NCBI GenBank assembly: GCA_002385755.1
Contig: DGED01000033.1
Coordinates: forward strand, 16,596-30,225
Source of the DNA: Caryophanales bacterium UBA3935
GTDB lineage: Bacteria; Bacillota_I; Bacilli_A; ML615J-28; CAG-698
Direction: 5' to 3'
Length of the DNA stretch: 13,630 nucleotides
Part shown: positions 1 through 7,956 of the stretch, piece by piece
How positions within the stretch are numbered: position 1 is the stretch's first letter
Layout: each line of letters opens with the position of its first letter
Notes under the pieces: model-generated
The model's input: only the letters and a program-made list of their open reading frames with translations
The model's database searches: none
What the model was told of the DNA's origin: nothing
Translations under genes and position numbers: made by a program

Positions 1-122
1 CCGGCGAAACGGTGATTATGCGCGGACGCGCCGGCGAGACGCGCGGAACCGAGAAACTCGTGAACATGACCCTCGCGTTTGCTTTCACACATGCGGCGCA
101 TTGGACAATTGCAAAGCATTAA
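1..122 (+). CDS. C-terminal fragment of an unidentified protein
   Basis: An open frame enters from the left edge (first full codon at 3) and ends at TAA 120-122, giving about 39 residues that end in ...AHWTIAKH. Third positions are mostly G or C, as in the other genes here, while the other two forward frames lack this bias; that is why this frame was chosen. I do not recognise the family from so short a tail. No clear terminator follows: a weak 5-bp stem at 162-178 has no T-run. Confidence 0.5.
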   Translation, partial: GETVIMRGRAGETRGTEKLVNMTLAFAFTHAAHWTIAKH

Positions 123-220
123 ACAATTTTCACCCCCTTTTATAATATATTCGCAAAAATAATTCCGGTAAAGGGAATAGTCCATTTTCAAGACGGTCCG
201 TAAAAATCATAATTAGGTGG

Positions 221-249
221 TTGAAAATGACAAATATTTTTGATATGAT
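221..249 (+). promoter_or_regulatory. Consensus vegetative promoter for the large secreted protein gene
   Basis: TTGAAA (221-226) and TATGAT (244-249) are separated by exactly 17 bp, with an extended -10 TG at 241-242. Transcription should begin near 256, leaving a purine-rich leader of about 35 nt. The AGAGGG ribosome binding site (279-284) lies 6 nt before the ATG at 291. The rest of 123-290 is AT-rich and shows nothing else I can support. Confidence 0.8.
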
Positions 250-290
250 ATCTATAAAGAGAGAGAAATAAACAGAAAAGAGGGCGATTT

Positions 291-3200
291 ATGAAAGCTA
301 AACGCATTTTGGCGGTTTTTCAGTTTTTTTGCGTTCTTTGGCTGGCGGTTTGTTTTCTTCCGCCGCGGTCGCTTAAAGCCGCGTCGAACGTCGGTCTCGG
401 CGAGATTGGTTACTCGGAAATACGCGATATCGATACCGGCGTCGAGCTCGAATACGTGATGGGAACAAATAATCACGGCGAGCAAAAAGCTCATACGGTG
501 GAAATCGCCAAGGGAGCGCTTACCCCCGCGGCGACTTACGGGACTTACGTTTACGGCGGCGAGAAATTGACGTCCATGCTCGCCATGGAAGAAGCTAATA
601 CCGGCAAGAAAGTCGTCGCGGCGATCAACGGCGATTTCTATGACACGAGCAACGGTATTCCTTCCGCGATCATGATTGTTAACGGGCGTTTCGTTACGTC
701 GGGAACCGGTTTTAACTCCCGGCCGGCGATCGGTTTTAAAGCGGACGGGTCCGTCGTTTACGGGCGGCCGAAGATTTCCATAAAACTAAACGACGGCTCG
801 AAGGACATTGCCGTTAACTACTTAAACAATGACCGCAAATATAATGAAACTTCGGTCTACCTTTACACGAGCGATTTCGGGGCGACGACGAAATCGATTC
901 ACCCGGGAACGGAGGCGCGCCTGAATATCGTGAGCGGCGATTTTCGTCTCGGCGAGGTCATAACGGCCGTCGTCGAAAGCGTCGGCGCGCAAAACACGCC
1001 GATCGGCGAGGGACAAATCGTTATCGCCGCGGCGGGCGCGCGGGCAAGCGATCTTAGCGGCCTTACTCCCGGAAAGACGGTCGCGATTTCCCTAATCGAT
1101 GAGAATCCCTCGCTCGGTTGGAGCGAGGTCGTCCAGGCCATCGGCTATAACGAGGTGCTGGCGGAGGGGGGAGCGTTGACTCCCGTTACCGAGAGCAATA
1201 CCGACGTTCATCCCCGCAGCGCCATCGGCATCAAGGAAGACGGGACGGTCGTCTTGTTTCAGGTTGACGGCCGCCAACCCGGCTGGAGCAACGGCCTTAC
1301 TTACAAGCAGATCGCCGAGCATCTAGTTTATAACAAAGGCTGTCAGACGGTCGTAAATCTTGACGGCGGCGGCTCCTCGACTTTAACGGTCCGGCTTCCC
1401 GGAAACGAGTCGGCGGAAATCTTAAACTCGCCGTCCGACGGTTTTGAACGATCAAATTCCAACGCGTTGCTTTTCTTTACGGAGAAAAAACCGGACGAAA
1501 ATAAAGTTCCGGCGCTGTTGCATAACTACCCCAATAACTTGGTGATTCTTGAGGGGGCGGCGGTCCGGGTCGTGACGAAAGCGACCGACGTCAATTATTT
1601 CCCCGTCCCGACGCCTTCCGGCCTATCCTACGAGGTTAAAGGCGATATCGGGGTCATCGACGGAGACGGCGTCTTCACGGCGAAGAAAGGCGCCGGCGCG
1701 GGCGAGATTATCGTCCGCTCGGGGAATTTAAGCCGCGCGACGCAAGTCACTGTGGTTGACGAGGTTACCAACATCATCTGCGATAAGAACTATATTTCCG
1801 TCTCCCCCGGCGAGCGGGTCGAGATCAAGCTTTCCGCCTTTAAGGACGGGATGCCGATCAACGCTTCCAACTCGTCCTTTACATGGGAGCTTTCCTCCCC
1901 GGTTTTGGGAACGATCGAGAACGGCGTCTTTACCGGGACGACGGGAAGCGCCGCTGGGTTTATTTATATATCTTATAAAAACTTCCGTTTGGAGATTCCC
2001 GTCGAAATCGGAAAACAACCGGTAATGATCTCAACCTTTGAGGACGCCGTTATCGGAAGCAACTGGTTACAAACTATCGAGAATCCCGGCAACGGCGGAA
2101 AGGGCGACGTTACCGTCAATACCGACGAGCGTTTCGTCAAGTTCGGGGAAAAGAGTTTGCGCGTCGATTACGATTTCACAAAAGCGGTCGGAACGACGAG
2201 CGTGACCGCCCATTTCAGTTCGACTTACTACGCGCTTGACGGTTATCCAACCCACATAGGAATGTGGGTTTACGGCGACGGCGGCGGCGCAAATATCCGG
2301 ATTATGATTTATGACGGAGACAATAACGTTCAGTATATATCGTTCATGCCCGACATCGTCACCTGGGACGGCTGGAAATATATCGAGGCCGAGATCCCGG
2401 CCGGCTTGCCGACGCCGCTTAAAATCCGTTACCCGATCCGGGTCATGTCGGTCGGCGGCAGCGTGAAAACGGCGGGAACCCTCTATTTCGATAATATCCG
2501 CGCCGTCTACGGCTTCCGAAACGACGACAAACTCGAGCCGCGGGCGGCGGAATTCTCCCCCGCCGACGGCGCGACTGTCGAAAGCTCCCAGCCGACGATC
2601 AGCGTGAAGGTTTGGGACGAACCCGACGAGGACGGAATCGTCACGGGCGTTAATAAATCCTCGGTGAAAATGTGGATCAACGAGTCGCCGGTAACGAACT
2701 TGATTCTTACCGACAATCCCGACGGGACGACTTCCGTCAATTACACGCCCTCGGCCCTTGATGCGCTTCGCCCCGGCCCGCAGGTCGTGAAGGTCCGGGT
2801 CGAGGACCATTACGGCAACGTCACTATTAAAAATTGGCAGTTTTTTGTAGCCGGGGATTACGTCGGCGTCGGCGCCATTTTGCCTGCAAACGAGATGATT
2901 TACGCAGGCGATATTTTCGCTTACGCGATTACGGCGAGCGCTTACGAGAATTTTGAGCGCTTCGAGGCGACGCTTTACTTTAATCATAAATCTCTTGAAA
3001 TCATAAACGTCGCCAAGGGCGACCCGGCGATCACGCTCGGGATCGTCGACTTGACGGCGGCCAACGCCGCGGGCGAGCTTGACTTGCTCGCTCTCGGCAT
3101 GAATAAACTTACGCAGCCGGCGCACAAAAAACTGATTATAATCACGTTCCGGACGCGCGAGGGATTCCGCGGCAACACCGACACGGCGATTGGGTTTAAG

Positions 3201-5027
3201 GATGTCCGCGTTAAGGAGAGCGGGTACGAGACGCCGAGAGTTTGCCTGCTTCCCCCTTACGAGGTTAAAATTAATTACCGTTATATCCTGACTTACGTCA
3301 CCTCGACCGTCGGGCGGCCGCTCGCTTTAAAAGTTACCGACCAGGACATGAACCCGGTCGAGGGCGCGGGATTTCTCGTGGAAGGGGCGGATATCACCCT
3401 ATCGGGACGAACGGGAGCCGACGGCGTCGCCGTCTTTGACGATTTCGCTACGCTTCCCGCCGGCGCATCCTTTACCGTTCGCGCGGTCAAAGGCGCTTAT
3501 TACAGCGAAAAAATAAAAATCACGATGGTTAAAAGCCTTGGCGACGCGAAACCATTTAACGTCGTCGTCACCCCGGCGCTTGACGCCTCCCGGGGAGCAG
3601 TTATCTCGTGGCAGACCGATCTTGACACAACGGCGACGGGCGTCCTTTACCGGAAAAAAGGCGAGGAGACCTGGCGCGCGATAAGCGATGGCCACACAAA
3701 AGAAATTCACGTCGTCAGCGGCGCGGATATGCGCGAGTATTTGGCTCATCGCGCCGAGCTCTCGGAACTTGAGCCCGGGACCGAATACGAATACCGGGTC
3801 GGCGATTTAGCGGGCGACGATGCGGCGCTAAGCCCGATTCTATCCTTTAAGACGCCTCCCGCCGGGGATATCAGCCTTCTCTTCCTGGGCGACCCGCAAA
3901 ACTCCACCGCGAGCGGTTACGAGATAACGAAAAATTTGATCGAGGCGGCGAAGTTTGAAAATCCCGCGATCGCGGCGTTATTGATCGCCGGGGATATCGT
4001 TGACGACGCCAATATCTACTCGCAATGGCAGGCTTTCGCCCAGGTGCTCTCGCCCTATGTCAGCTCAATGGTTACGATTGCGGCCAGCGGAAACCATGAC
4101 GTTATCCGCAATTACGGCGACCCGTTCGCTTATACCTTCCCCGGTCCCGGCAACGCCGTCGACGTTTTGGGCGTTTGCTATTACGCGGAATTGGGCGCGG
4201 CCGCGGTCGCCGTTATCGACACCGAAACGCCCGCCGCGTTTTCGGCCCAGGCTGAATGGCTTAAGACGGTGATGGCGAGTTCGGAGAAAAAATTCAAACT
4301 CGTCTTGATGCACCGGAGCGCTTACGCCGCCAATTACGACGAACCGCATATCCGCGATTTTTGGCCGGCGGTATTCGACGAGGCGGGGATCGACCTAGTC
4401 CTTTCCGGTCACGATCATATCTATAACAGCGCCTCGTTGTTCGCCGGCGAGCGCGTGAGCGTCCCCTACGGCGTCGTTTATGTCGTCGGCGGCTCGGCCG
4501 GGTCGAAGTTCTATAACGCGAGCAACCTTGACCGCCGTCCGTGGATCGATTTTCTCTATGACGAGGATAATCCCGTCTTCACGACGATCGACATTAAGGG
4601 CGATGTTTTGACCGTAAACTCCTACGCCCTATCTTCCGGCTCGACGGTCCCGATTAACCGCGTCGTTATCGACAAGGGGAAAAACCTCGCGCGTTCGATC
4701 GAAATCCTTAACCCCGTCGCCGCGCTCGCCCCGGGCGCCGAACATGTCTTTGAAACCCGGTTGCTTGATAAGACGGGAGCTCCCTTTTCCGGAGAAGTCG
4801 TCTGCCGGTTAAAAGAAGATAGCGCGGGCGTCGTTATTACTCCCGAGGGGAGGATCGCGGTTGATTCCGCTTTCCGCGAAATTAAGGAAATCGAGGTGGA
4901 ATTTGTTTTCGAAAGCGTCCGCGCGACCGTCAAACTAACAGTTTACGGCTGCCTCGCCTCGCCGCCGGACGCTTTGGACTATCTCGCGCGGATGTTTAAC
5001 GACTATATCGAAGAGATCTATAAATAA
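291..5027 (+). CDS. Secreted multidomain protein: phosphodiester glycosidase (NAGPA-like) plus PAP-like metallophosphoesterase
   Basis: A 1578-residue exported protein. Residues 1-30 form a signal peptide (MKAKR, a hydrophobic core, likely cleavage after SLKA). Residues about 60-400 match the phosphodiester glycosidase/NAGPA (DUF2233) family, with the hallmark NGDFYD at 113-118 and NLDGGGSST at 356-364; this family hydrolyses sugar-phosphodiester bonds. Ig-like modules follow (about 405-575), then a jelly-roll carbohydrate-binding-like module (about 581-742, ending YFDNIRAVYG), another Ig-like module (745-853), a cohesin-like module (about 856-985) and a BIG1/SpaA-like module (998-1080). A purple-acid-phosphatase-type FnIII domain (1087-1189) leads into a calcineurin-like phosphoesterase (about 1195-1455). 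Its metal-site motifs are GDPQ 1200-1203, GDIVDD 1234-1239, GNHD 1267-1270, H1341 and GHDH 1373-1376. A further Ig-like domain closes the protein. No LPXTG, SLH, dockerin or C-terminal membrane segment is seen, so it is probably released or loosely wall-bound. Family calls are firm; substrate and cooperation of the two enzymes are inferred. It is transcribed alone. Confidence 0.9.
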   Translation: MKAKRILAVFQFFCVLWLAVCFLPPRSLKAASNVGLGEIGYSEIRDIDTGVELEYVMGTNNHGEQKAHTVEIAKGALTPAATYGTYVYGGEKLTSMLAMEEANTGKKVVAAINGDFYDTSNGIPSAIMIVNGRFVTSGTGFNSRPAIGFKADGSVVYGRPKISIKLNDGSKDIAVNYLNNDRKYNETSVYLYTSDFGATTKSIHPGTEARLNIVSGDFRLGEVITAVVESVGAQNTPIGEGQIVIAAAGARASDLSGLTPGKTVAISLIDENPSLGWSEVVQAIGYNEVLAEGGALTPVTESNTDVHPRSAIGIKEDGTVVLFQVDGRQPGWSNGLTYKQIAEHLVYNKGCQTVVNLDGGGSSTLTVRLPGNESAEILNSPSDGFERSNSNALLFFTEKKPDENKVPALLHNYPNNLVILEGAAVRVVTKATDVNYFPVPTPSGLSYEVKGDIGVIDGDGVFTAKKGAGAGEIIVRSGNLSRATQVTVVDEVTNIICDKNYISVSPGERVEIKLSAFKDGMPINASNSSFTWELSSPVLGTIENGVFTGTTGSAAGFIYISYKNFRLEIPVEIGKQPVMISTFEDAVIGSNWLQTIENPGNGGKGDVTVNTDERFVKFGEKSLRVDYDFTKAVGTTSVTAHFSSTYYALDGYPTHIGMWVYGDGGGANIRIMIYDGDNNVQYISFMPDIVTWDGWKYIEAEIPAGLPTPLKIRYPIRVMSVGGSVKTAGTLYFDNIRAVYGFRNDDKLEPRAAEFSPADGATVESSQPTISVKVWDEPDEDGIVTGVNKSSVKMWINESPVTNLILTDNPDGTTSVNYTPSALDALRPGPQVVKVRVEDHYGNVTIKNWQFFVAGDYVGVGAILPANEMIYAGDIFAYAITASAYENFERFEATLYFNHKSLEIINVAKGDPAITLGIVDLTAANAAGELDLLALGMNKLTQPAHKKLIIITFRTREGFRGNTDTAIGFKDVRVKESGYETPRVCLLPPYEVKINYRYILTYVTSTVGRPLALKVTDQDMNPVEGAGFLVEGADITLSGRTGADGVAVFDDFATLPAGASFTVRAVKGAYYSEKIKITMVKSLGDAKPFNVVVTPALDASRGAVISWQTDLDTTATGVLYRKKGEETWRAISDGHTKEIHVVSGADMREYLAHRAELSELEPGTEYEYRVGDLAGDDAALSPILSFKTPPAGDISLLFLGDPQNSTASGYEITKNLIEAAKFENPAIAALLIAGDIVDDANIYSQWQAFAQVLSPYVSSMVTIAASGNHDVIRNYGDPFAYTFPGPGNAVDVLGVCYYAELGAAAVAVIDTETPAAFSAQAEWLKTVMASSEKKFKLVLMHRSAYAANYDEPHIRDFWPAVFDEAGIDLVLSGHDHIYNSASLFAGERVSVPYGVVYVVGGSAGSKFYNASNLDRRPWIDFLYDEDNPVFTTIDIKGDVLTVNSYALSSGSTVPINRVVIDKGKNLARSIEILNPVAALAPGAEHVFETRLLDKTGAPFSGEVVCRLKEDSAGVVITPEGRIAVDSAFREIKEIEVEFVFESVRATVKLTVYGCLASPPDALDYLARMFNDYIEEIYK

Positions 5028-5051
5028 AAGGCGCGCGCGGCGCGCCTTTTT
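5026..5051 (+). terminator. Rho-independent terminator after the large secreted protein gene
   Basis: A 7-bp GC stem (GGCGCGC 5030-5036 with GCGCGCC 5040-5046, loop GCG) is extended by flanking A-T pairs and followed by TTTTT (5047-5051). It overlaps the stop codon and separates this gene from truB. Confidence 0.9.
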
Positions 5052-5081
5052 CTCATTTCTATTTAGTTTCGGAAGTTTTTG

Positions 5082-5090
5082 TGATATAAT
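5082..5090 (+). promoter_or_regulatory. Extended -10 promoter for the truB-ribF-mtnN operon
   Basis: TGATATAAT has a perfect -10 (TATAAT 5085-5090) preceded by an extended TG. The -35 at 17-bp spacing, TTTAGT (5062-5067), is poor, so the extended -10 probably carries recognition. The leader is only about 11 nt, just enough for the ribosome binding site AAAGGTG (5094-5100). Confidence 0.7.
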
Positions 5091-5107
5091 TTGAAAGGTG
5101 AAACGCG

Positions 5108-5971
5108 ATGAACGGAATACTATTGATTGACAAGCCGGCCGGGTTGACATCGCACGCGGTTGTCGCCCGGCTTCGGAAAATCCTAGATATTAAAAGAATC
5201 GGCCACGCCGGCACGCTCGACCCCGCCGCGACGGGTCTTCTCGTAATTTTGGTCGGCTCCGCGACCAAACTTTTCCCGTATCTTTCCGATTTGGATAAAG
5301 AATACGAGGGCGAGGTCACGATCGGCGTTTCAACCGACACTCTTGACGCCGAGGGGAATATCACCGCCGTCAAGGAAGTCGAAGGCGAGATCGCCGCGGA
5401 CGAAGCGCTCATCTCGCTTTTGGGCGAGCGCGAGCAGGCGCCGCCGATGTTTTCGGCGATTAAAAGCGCGGGAAAAAAGTTATACGAGCTCGCGCGCAAG
5501 GGAATCGAAATCGAGAGGCGGCCGCGGGCAATCGCCGTTTACGACCTAAAGCGAATCTCGCCGGTCGTTTATGAAAACGGCCGGGCGCGTTTTTCTTTTT
5601 ATACCCGCGTATCGAAAGGGACTTATATTCGGACGCTTTCGGCCGAGATCGGGGAAAAACTCGGCTTTCCCGCCCACCTTTCGGCGCTGAGACGGCTTTC
5701 GGTCGGTAGCTTTTCCGTTCGCGAGGCCAGCGGTTTGGAGGAGGTATCCGCGGGGAATTTTTCGCTTCTTAAAATGCTTTCCGCTTTTCCCGAAGACCGC
5801 GTCGTCCGACCGGCGGAAGAGGTCGTTCTCAAGGCGCGCGCCGGGCGGCCGCTAGCGATCGAGGAGACGGGAAGCTCCGCCGCGGCGATTGCGATTGCTT
5901 CCGGCGGGGAGTTAGTCGCCGTGTATAAATTAAAAAACGGAAGATATTACCCGGAGAGAGTATGGAACTGA
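5108..5971 (+). CDS. truB: tRNA pseudouridine(55) synthase TruB
   Basis: Isomerises U55 to pseudouridine in the T-loop of nearly all elongator tRNAs; cytoplasmic. The 287 residues are within the usual bacterial length. The N-terminus MNGILLIDKPAGLTSH is typical, the catalytic aspartate is D38 in GTLDP (36-40), and Y66 in KEYEG, PPMFSAIK (112-119) and SKGTYIRTL (169-177) are the other family motifs. A C-terminal PUA-like segment occupies about residues 232-287. The start follows AAAGGTG at 7-nt spacing. It is the first gene of an operon, and its last 10 bp overlap ribF, so the two are probably translationally coupled. In many Bacillota truB follows rbfA; here the large secreted protein gene sits upstream instead. 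Confidence 0.97.
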   Translation: MNGILLIDKPAGLTSHAVVARLRKILDIKRIGHAGTLDPAATGLLVILVGSATKLFPYLSDLDKEYEGEVTIGVSTDTLDAEGNITAVKEVEGEIAADEALISLLGEREQAPPMFSAIKSAGKKLYELARKGIEIERRPRAIAVYDLKRISPVVYENGRARFSFYTRVSKGTYIRTLSAEIGEKLGFPAHLSALRRLSVGSFSVREASGLEEVSAGNFSLLKMLSAFPEDRVVRPAEEVVLKARAGRPLAIEETGSSAAAIAIASGGELVAVYKLKNGRYYPERVWN

Positions 5972-6876
5972 TTAGATTTGAATTTAATAAGAAATACGCG
6001 CTCCCGCCTCTCGCGGTCGCTTTGGGTCATTTCGACGGCTTGCACTTGGCGCACCGTGAGCTGATCGGGCGGGCGGTGGCCGCGGCTAAGGAGACGGGCG
6101 CGAAAAGCGCGGTCATAACTTTTGATCCCCATCCCGATTACGTGCTAAAAAAGCGACCGCCCGCGGGGTATTTGACCCCCCTCCCGCTGAAGCGGGAACT
6201 GCTCGCTTCTTGGGGGATCGATTACCTGATCGTCGCGCCTTTTTCCAAAGAACTCGCCGAACTCGAGCCCGAGGAGTTCGAAAACGCCGTTCTGGCGAGT
6301 TTCGACATAAAACAAATCGTCGTCGGTTTTGATTATCGCTACGGTCGCGGCGGCCAAGGCGATGGCGATCGCTTAAAGAATAAATACCCCGTGATCGTGG
6401 TTCCCGCCGTGACGTATCAAGGCGAAAAAATCGGCTCGGCCTTTATCCGCCGGATGCTTACGACCGGTGACATGACTGCTGTTCGCGCGATGTTCGGCCG
6501 TTATTACGAGATCCGGGGTAAAGTCGCTTTCGGGCGGGGTCGCGGTCGCCTATACGGCGTACCGACGGCGAATGTCGTCGTGAGCGAAGACTACCACGCG
6601 GTTAAAAAAGGAGTTTACGCCGTTTTCGTAACGGCGCGCGGCGCGCGGCGTTTTGGCGTCGCGGACTACGGCGTTATGCCGACATTTGCGCTTGACGAAA
6701 AGCCGCGGCTTGAGGTCCATATCGTCGGCTTTTCCGAATCTCTTTACGGCGAGGAAATTACCGTCGAGTTCGCGCGTTACTTACGCGAGGAAAAGCGTTT
6801 TTCGGACGAGAAAGACTTGATCAAGCAAATTCGCCGCGATATCGAGGCGGCGCAAAAAATTAGGGAGGAATTATGA
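5962..6876 (+). CDS. ribF: Bifunctional riboflavin kinase / FAD synthetase RibF
   Basis: Phosphorylates riboflavin to FMN and adenylates FMN to FAD. The 304 residues carry the normal two-domain layout. The N-terminal FMN adenylyltransferase domain (about 15-165) has LGHFDGLHLAH (21-31), FDPHPDY (54-60) and GFDYRYGRG (122-130). The C-terminal flavokinase domain (about 180-304) has the GR-rich loop (191-196) and the diagnostic PTAN at 201-204. The ribosome binding site GGAGAGAG (5953-5960) lies inside the end of truB and the start overlaps truB by 10 bp. Its own stop TGA overlaps the next start as ATGA. The truB-ribF pairing is common in Bacillota. Confidence 0.97.
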   Translation: MELIRFEFNKKYALPPLAVALGHFDGLHLAHRELIGRAVAAAKETGAKSAVITFDPHPDYVLKKRPPAGYLTPLPLKRELLASWGIDYLIVAPFSKELAELEPEEFENAVLASFDIKQIVVGFDYRYGRGGQGDGDRLKNKYPVIVVPAVTYQGEKIGSAFIRRMLTTGDMTAVRAMFGRYYEIRGKVAFGRGRGRLYGVPTANVVVSEDYHAVKKGVYAVFVTARGARRFGVADYGVMPTFALDEKPRLEVHIVGFSESLYGEEITVEFARYLREEKRFSDEKDLIKQIRRDIEAAQKIREEL

Positions 6877-7565
6877 AAATCGGCATTATCGGCGCGATGA
6901 GCGAAGAAATTGAATTTTTATTGAATAATTTGGCGAATTTAAAAGAAAATAAAACCGGGAAACATATTTTTTACACCGGCGCCTACGCCGGAAACGACAT
7001 CGTCGTTGTCCGCGGCGGCGTCGGGAAAGTCGCTTCCGGCGTCGTTTACGCGACGATGCTTGCGAATTATCCGGATTTGGAATTGACGGTTAACGTCGGC
7101 TCCTGCGGCGGCCTCGTGGGCCGCGTCGATATCGGCGATGTGATTGTCCCGGGCGCCGTCGGTTACGCTGACGTCGACGCGAGTTTCGGCGGCCGCTACC
7201 GTTACGGCCAAATCCCCGGTTATCCGCCGCTTTTTGCTTGCGCGGCCGATAAAATCCGGGAAATATCCGCGCCGCCATACCGGGCGGGAACAATTTTAAG
7301 CGGCGACTCGTTCTTTTGCGATGGGGAAGCCGCCGCGGAGCTTGTGGGGAAACATTTCCCCGAGGATAACGTACTTGCTTTCGATATGGAAAGCGCCGCC
7401 CTCGCCCAATGCGCTCATTTCTTTAATAAAGATTTTCTCGTTATCCGCTCCGTAAGCGACCTTATCGGCGCCAAACGCCAGGCCGAGGTCTTTGTTTCCA
7501 ATTTGGAGCGGGCGAGCCGCGCTTGTAACGAGTTCTTGCTTTCCGTCTTAAAAAATATTAAATAA
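6873..7565 (+). CDS. mtnN: 5'-methylthioadenosine/S-adenosylhomocysteine nucleosidase
   Basis: Cleaves adenine from MTA and SAH, clearing inhibitory by-products of polyamine synthesis and SAM-dependent methylation. The 230 residues match the Pfs/MtnN family end to end: MKIGIIGAMSEE with E12, GVGKVASG (49-56), the NVGSCGG nucleoside-site turn (74-80), SGDSFFC (143-149), M172 and E173 in FDMESAA, and the general acid D196 in RSVSD. These line up with E12, M173/E174 and D197 of the E. coli enzyme. The start overlaps the ribF stop by 4 bp (ATGA), with GGAGGAA just upstream, so it is the third cistron of the operon. No luxS or other methyl-cycle gene is present in the window. No strong terminator follows. 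Confidence 0.95.
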   Translation: MKIGIIGAMSEEIEFLLNNLANLKENKTGKHIFYTGAYAGNDIVVVRGGVGKVASGVVYATMLANYPDLELTVNVGSCGGLVGRVDIGDVIVPGAVGYADVDASFGGRYRYGQIPGYPPLFACAADKIREISAPPYRAGTILSGDSFFCDGEAAAELVGKHFPEDNVLAFDMESAALAQCAHFFNKDFLVIRSVSDLIGAKRQAEVFVSNLERASRACNEFLLSVLKNIK

Positions 7566-7570
7566 AACAT

Positions 7571-7599
7571 TTTACAATACCAACCATATATGGTATAAT
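7571..7599 (+). promoter_or_regulatory. Promoter for rpsO-pnp with a palindrome in the spacer
   Basis: TTTACA (7571-7576) and TATAAT (7594-7599) are 17 bp apart, with extended -10 TGG at 7591-7593, so this should be a strong promoter. Transcription would start near 7606 and give a leader of about 78 nt. The spacer contains the perfect 12-bp palindrome ACCATATATGGT (7583-7594), which touches the -10 and could bind a dimeric regulator. The leader has only a weak 5-bp stem (7627-7631 with 7638-7642); a known S15 autoregulatory structure is not obvious. Confidence 0.8.
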
Positions 7600-7683
7600 A
7601 ATTCATGACCCTTGACTATGATTAACATAACTCCGCTGTTATTCTTGGTTTTGGGCGTAAATAAAAAATAAGGAGGTTTTTTT

Positions 7684-7956
7684 ATGTCTTGTCTCAGTAA
7701 AGAAGAAAAAGCGAAAATTATCGAGCAGTTCGGCAGGAATCAAAACGATTCCGGTTCGGTCGAGGTACAGATCGCCATTCTCACGCACGAGATTAACCGG
7801 CTTAACGAGCATTTGAAAACGCACTCTCATGATTATCATTCCGGACGGGGATTGCTTAAAAAAGTCGGTCATCGCCGCAACTTACTGAACTACTTAAAAA
7901 AGAAAGATATCAACCGCTATCGCAATTTAATCCAGGCATTAAATTTGAGAAAGTAA
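7684..7956 (+). CDS. rpsO: 30S ribosomal protein S15
   Basis: Primary 16S rRNA-binding protein of the 30S platform, also forming an intersubunit bridge. The 90-residue length is standard. H43, D50 and S53 match the universal rRNA-contact residues, followed by [19 protein letters not shown]. One oddity is G54 where many S15 proteins have arginine (SGRG instead of SRRG). The start lies 6 nt after a near-perfect AAGGAGGT ribosome binding site (7670-7677). rpsO followed by pnp is a widely conserved pair. S15 represses its own mRNA in several bacteria; whether it does so here cannot be seen. Confidence 0.97.
   Translation: MSCLSKEEKAKIIEQFGRNQNDSGSVEVQIAILTHEINRLNEHLKTHSHDYHSGRGLLKKVGHRRNLLNYLKKKDINRYRNLIQALNLRK

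Noticed and set aside
141..146. TATAAT as a second promoter upstream of the large gene
   Set aside because: No -35 at usable spacing and no extended TG; the 221-249 promoter is far better.
1756..2025. Plus-strand out-of-frame open frame inside the large gene
   Set aside because: Ser/Pro/Arg-rich shadow frame with no independent start signals.
2067..3125. 352-codon open frame on the minus strand within the large secreted protein gene
   Set aside because: It is antisense to clearly coding sequence with full domain motifs. The length comes from GC-rich codon bias; the translation is Arg/Asp/Val-rich, matches no family I know, and has no ribosome binding site or promoter.
7600..7683. S15-responsive leader RNA upstream of rpsO
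   Set aside because: Only a weak 5-bp stem is visible, and I could not build the three-way junction or pseudoknot known from other S15 leaders. Comparative folding of relatives would decide it.
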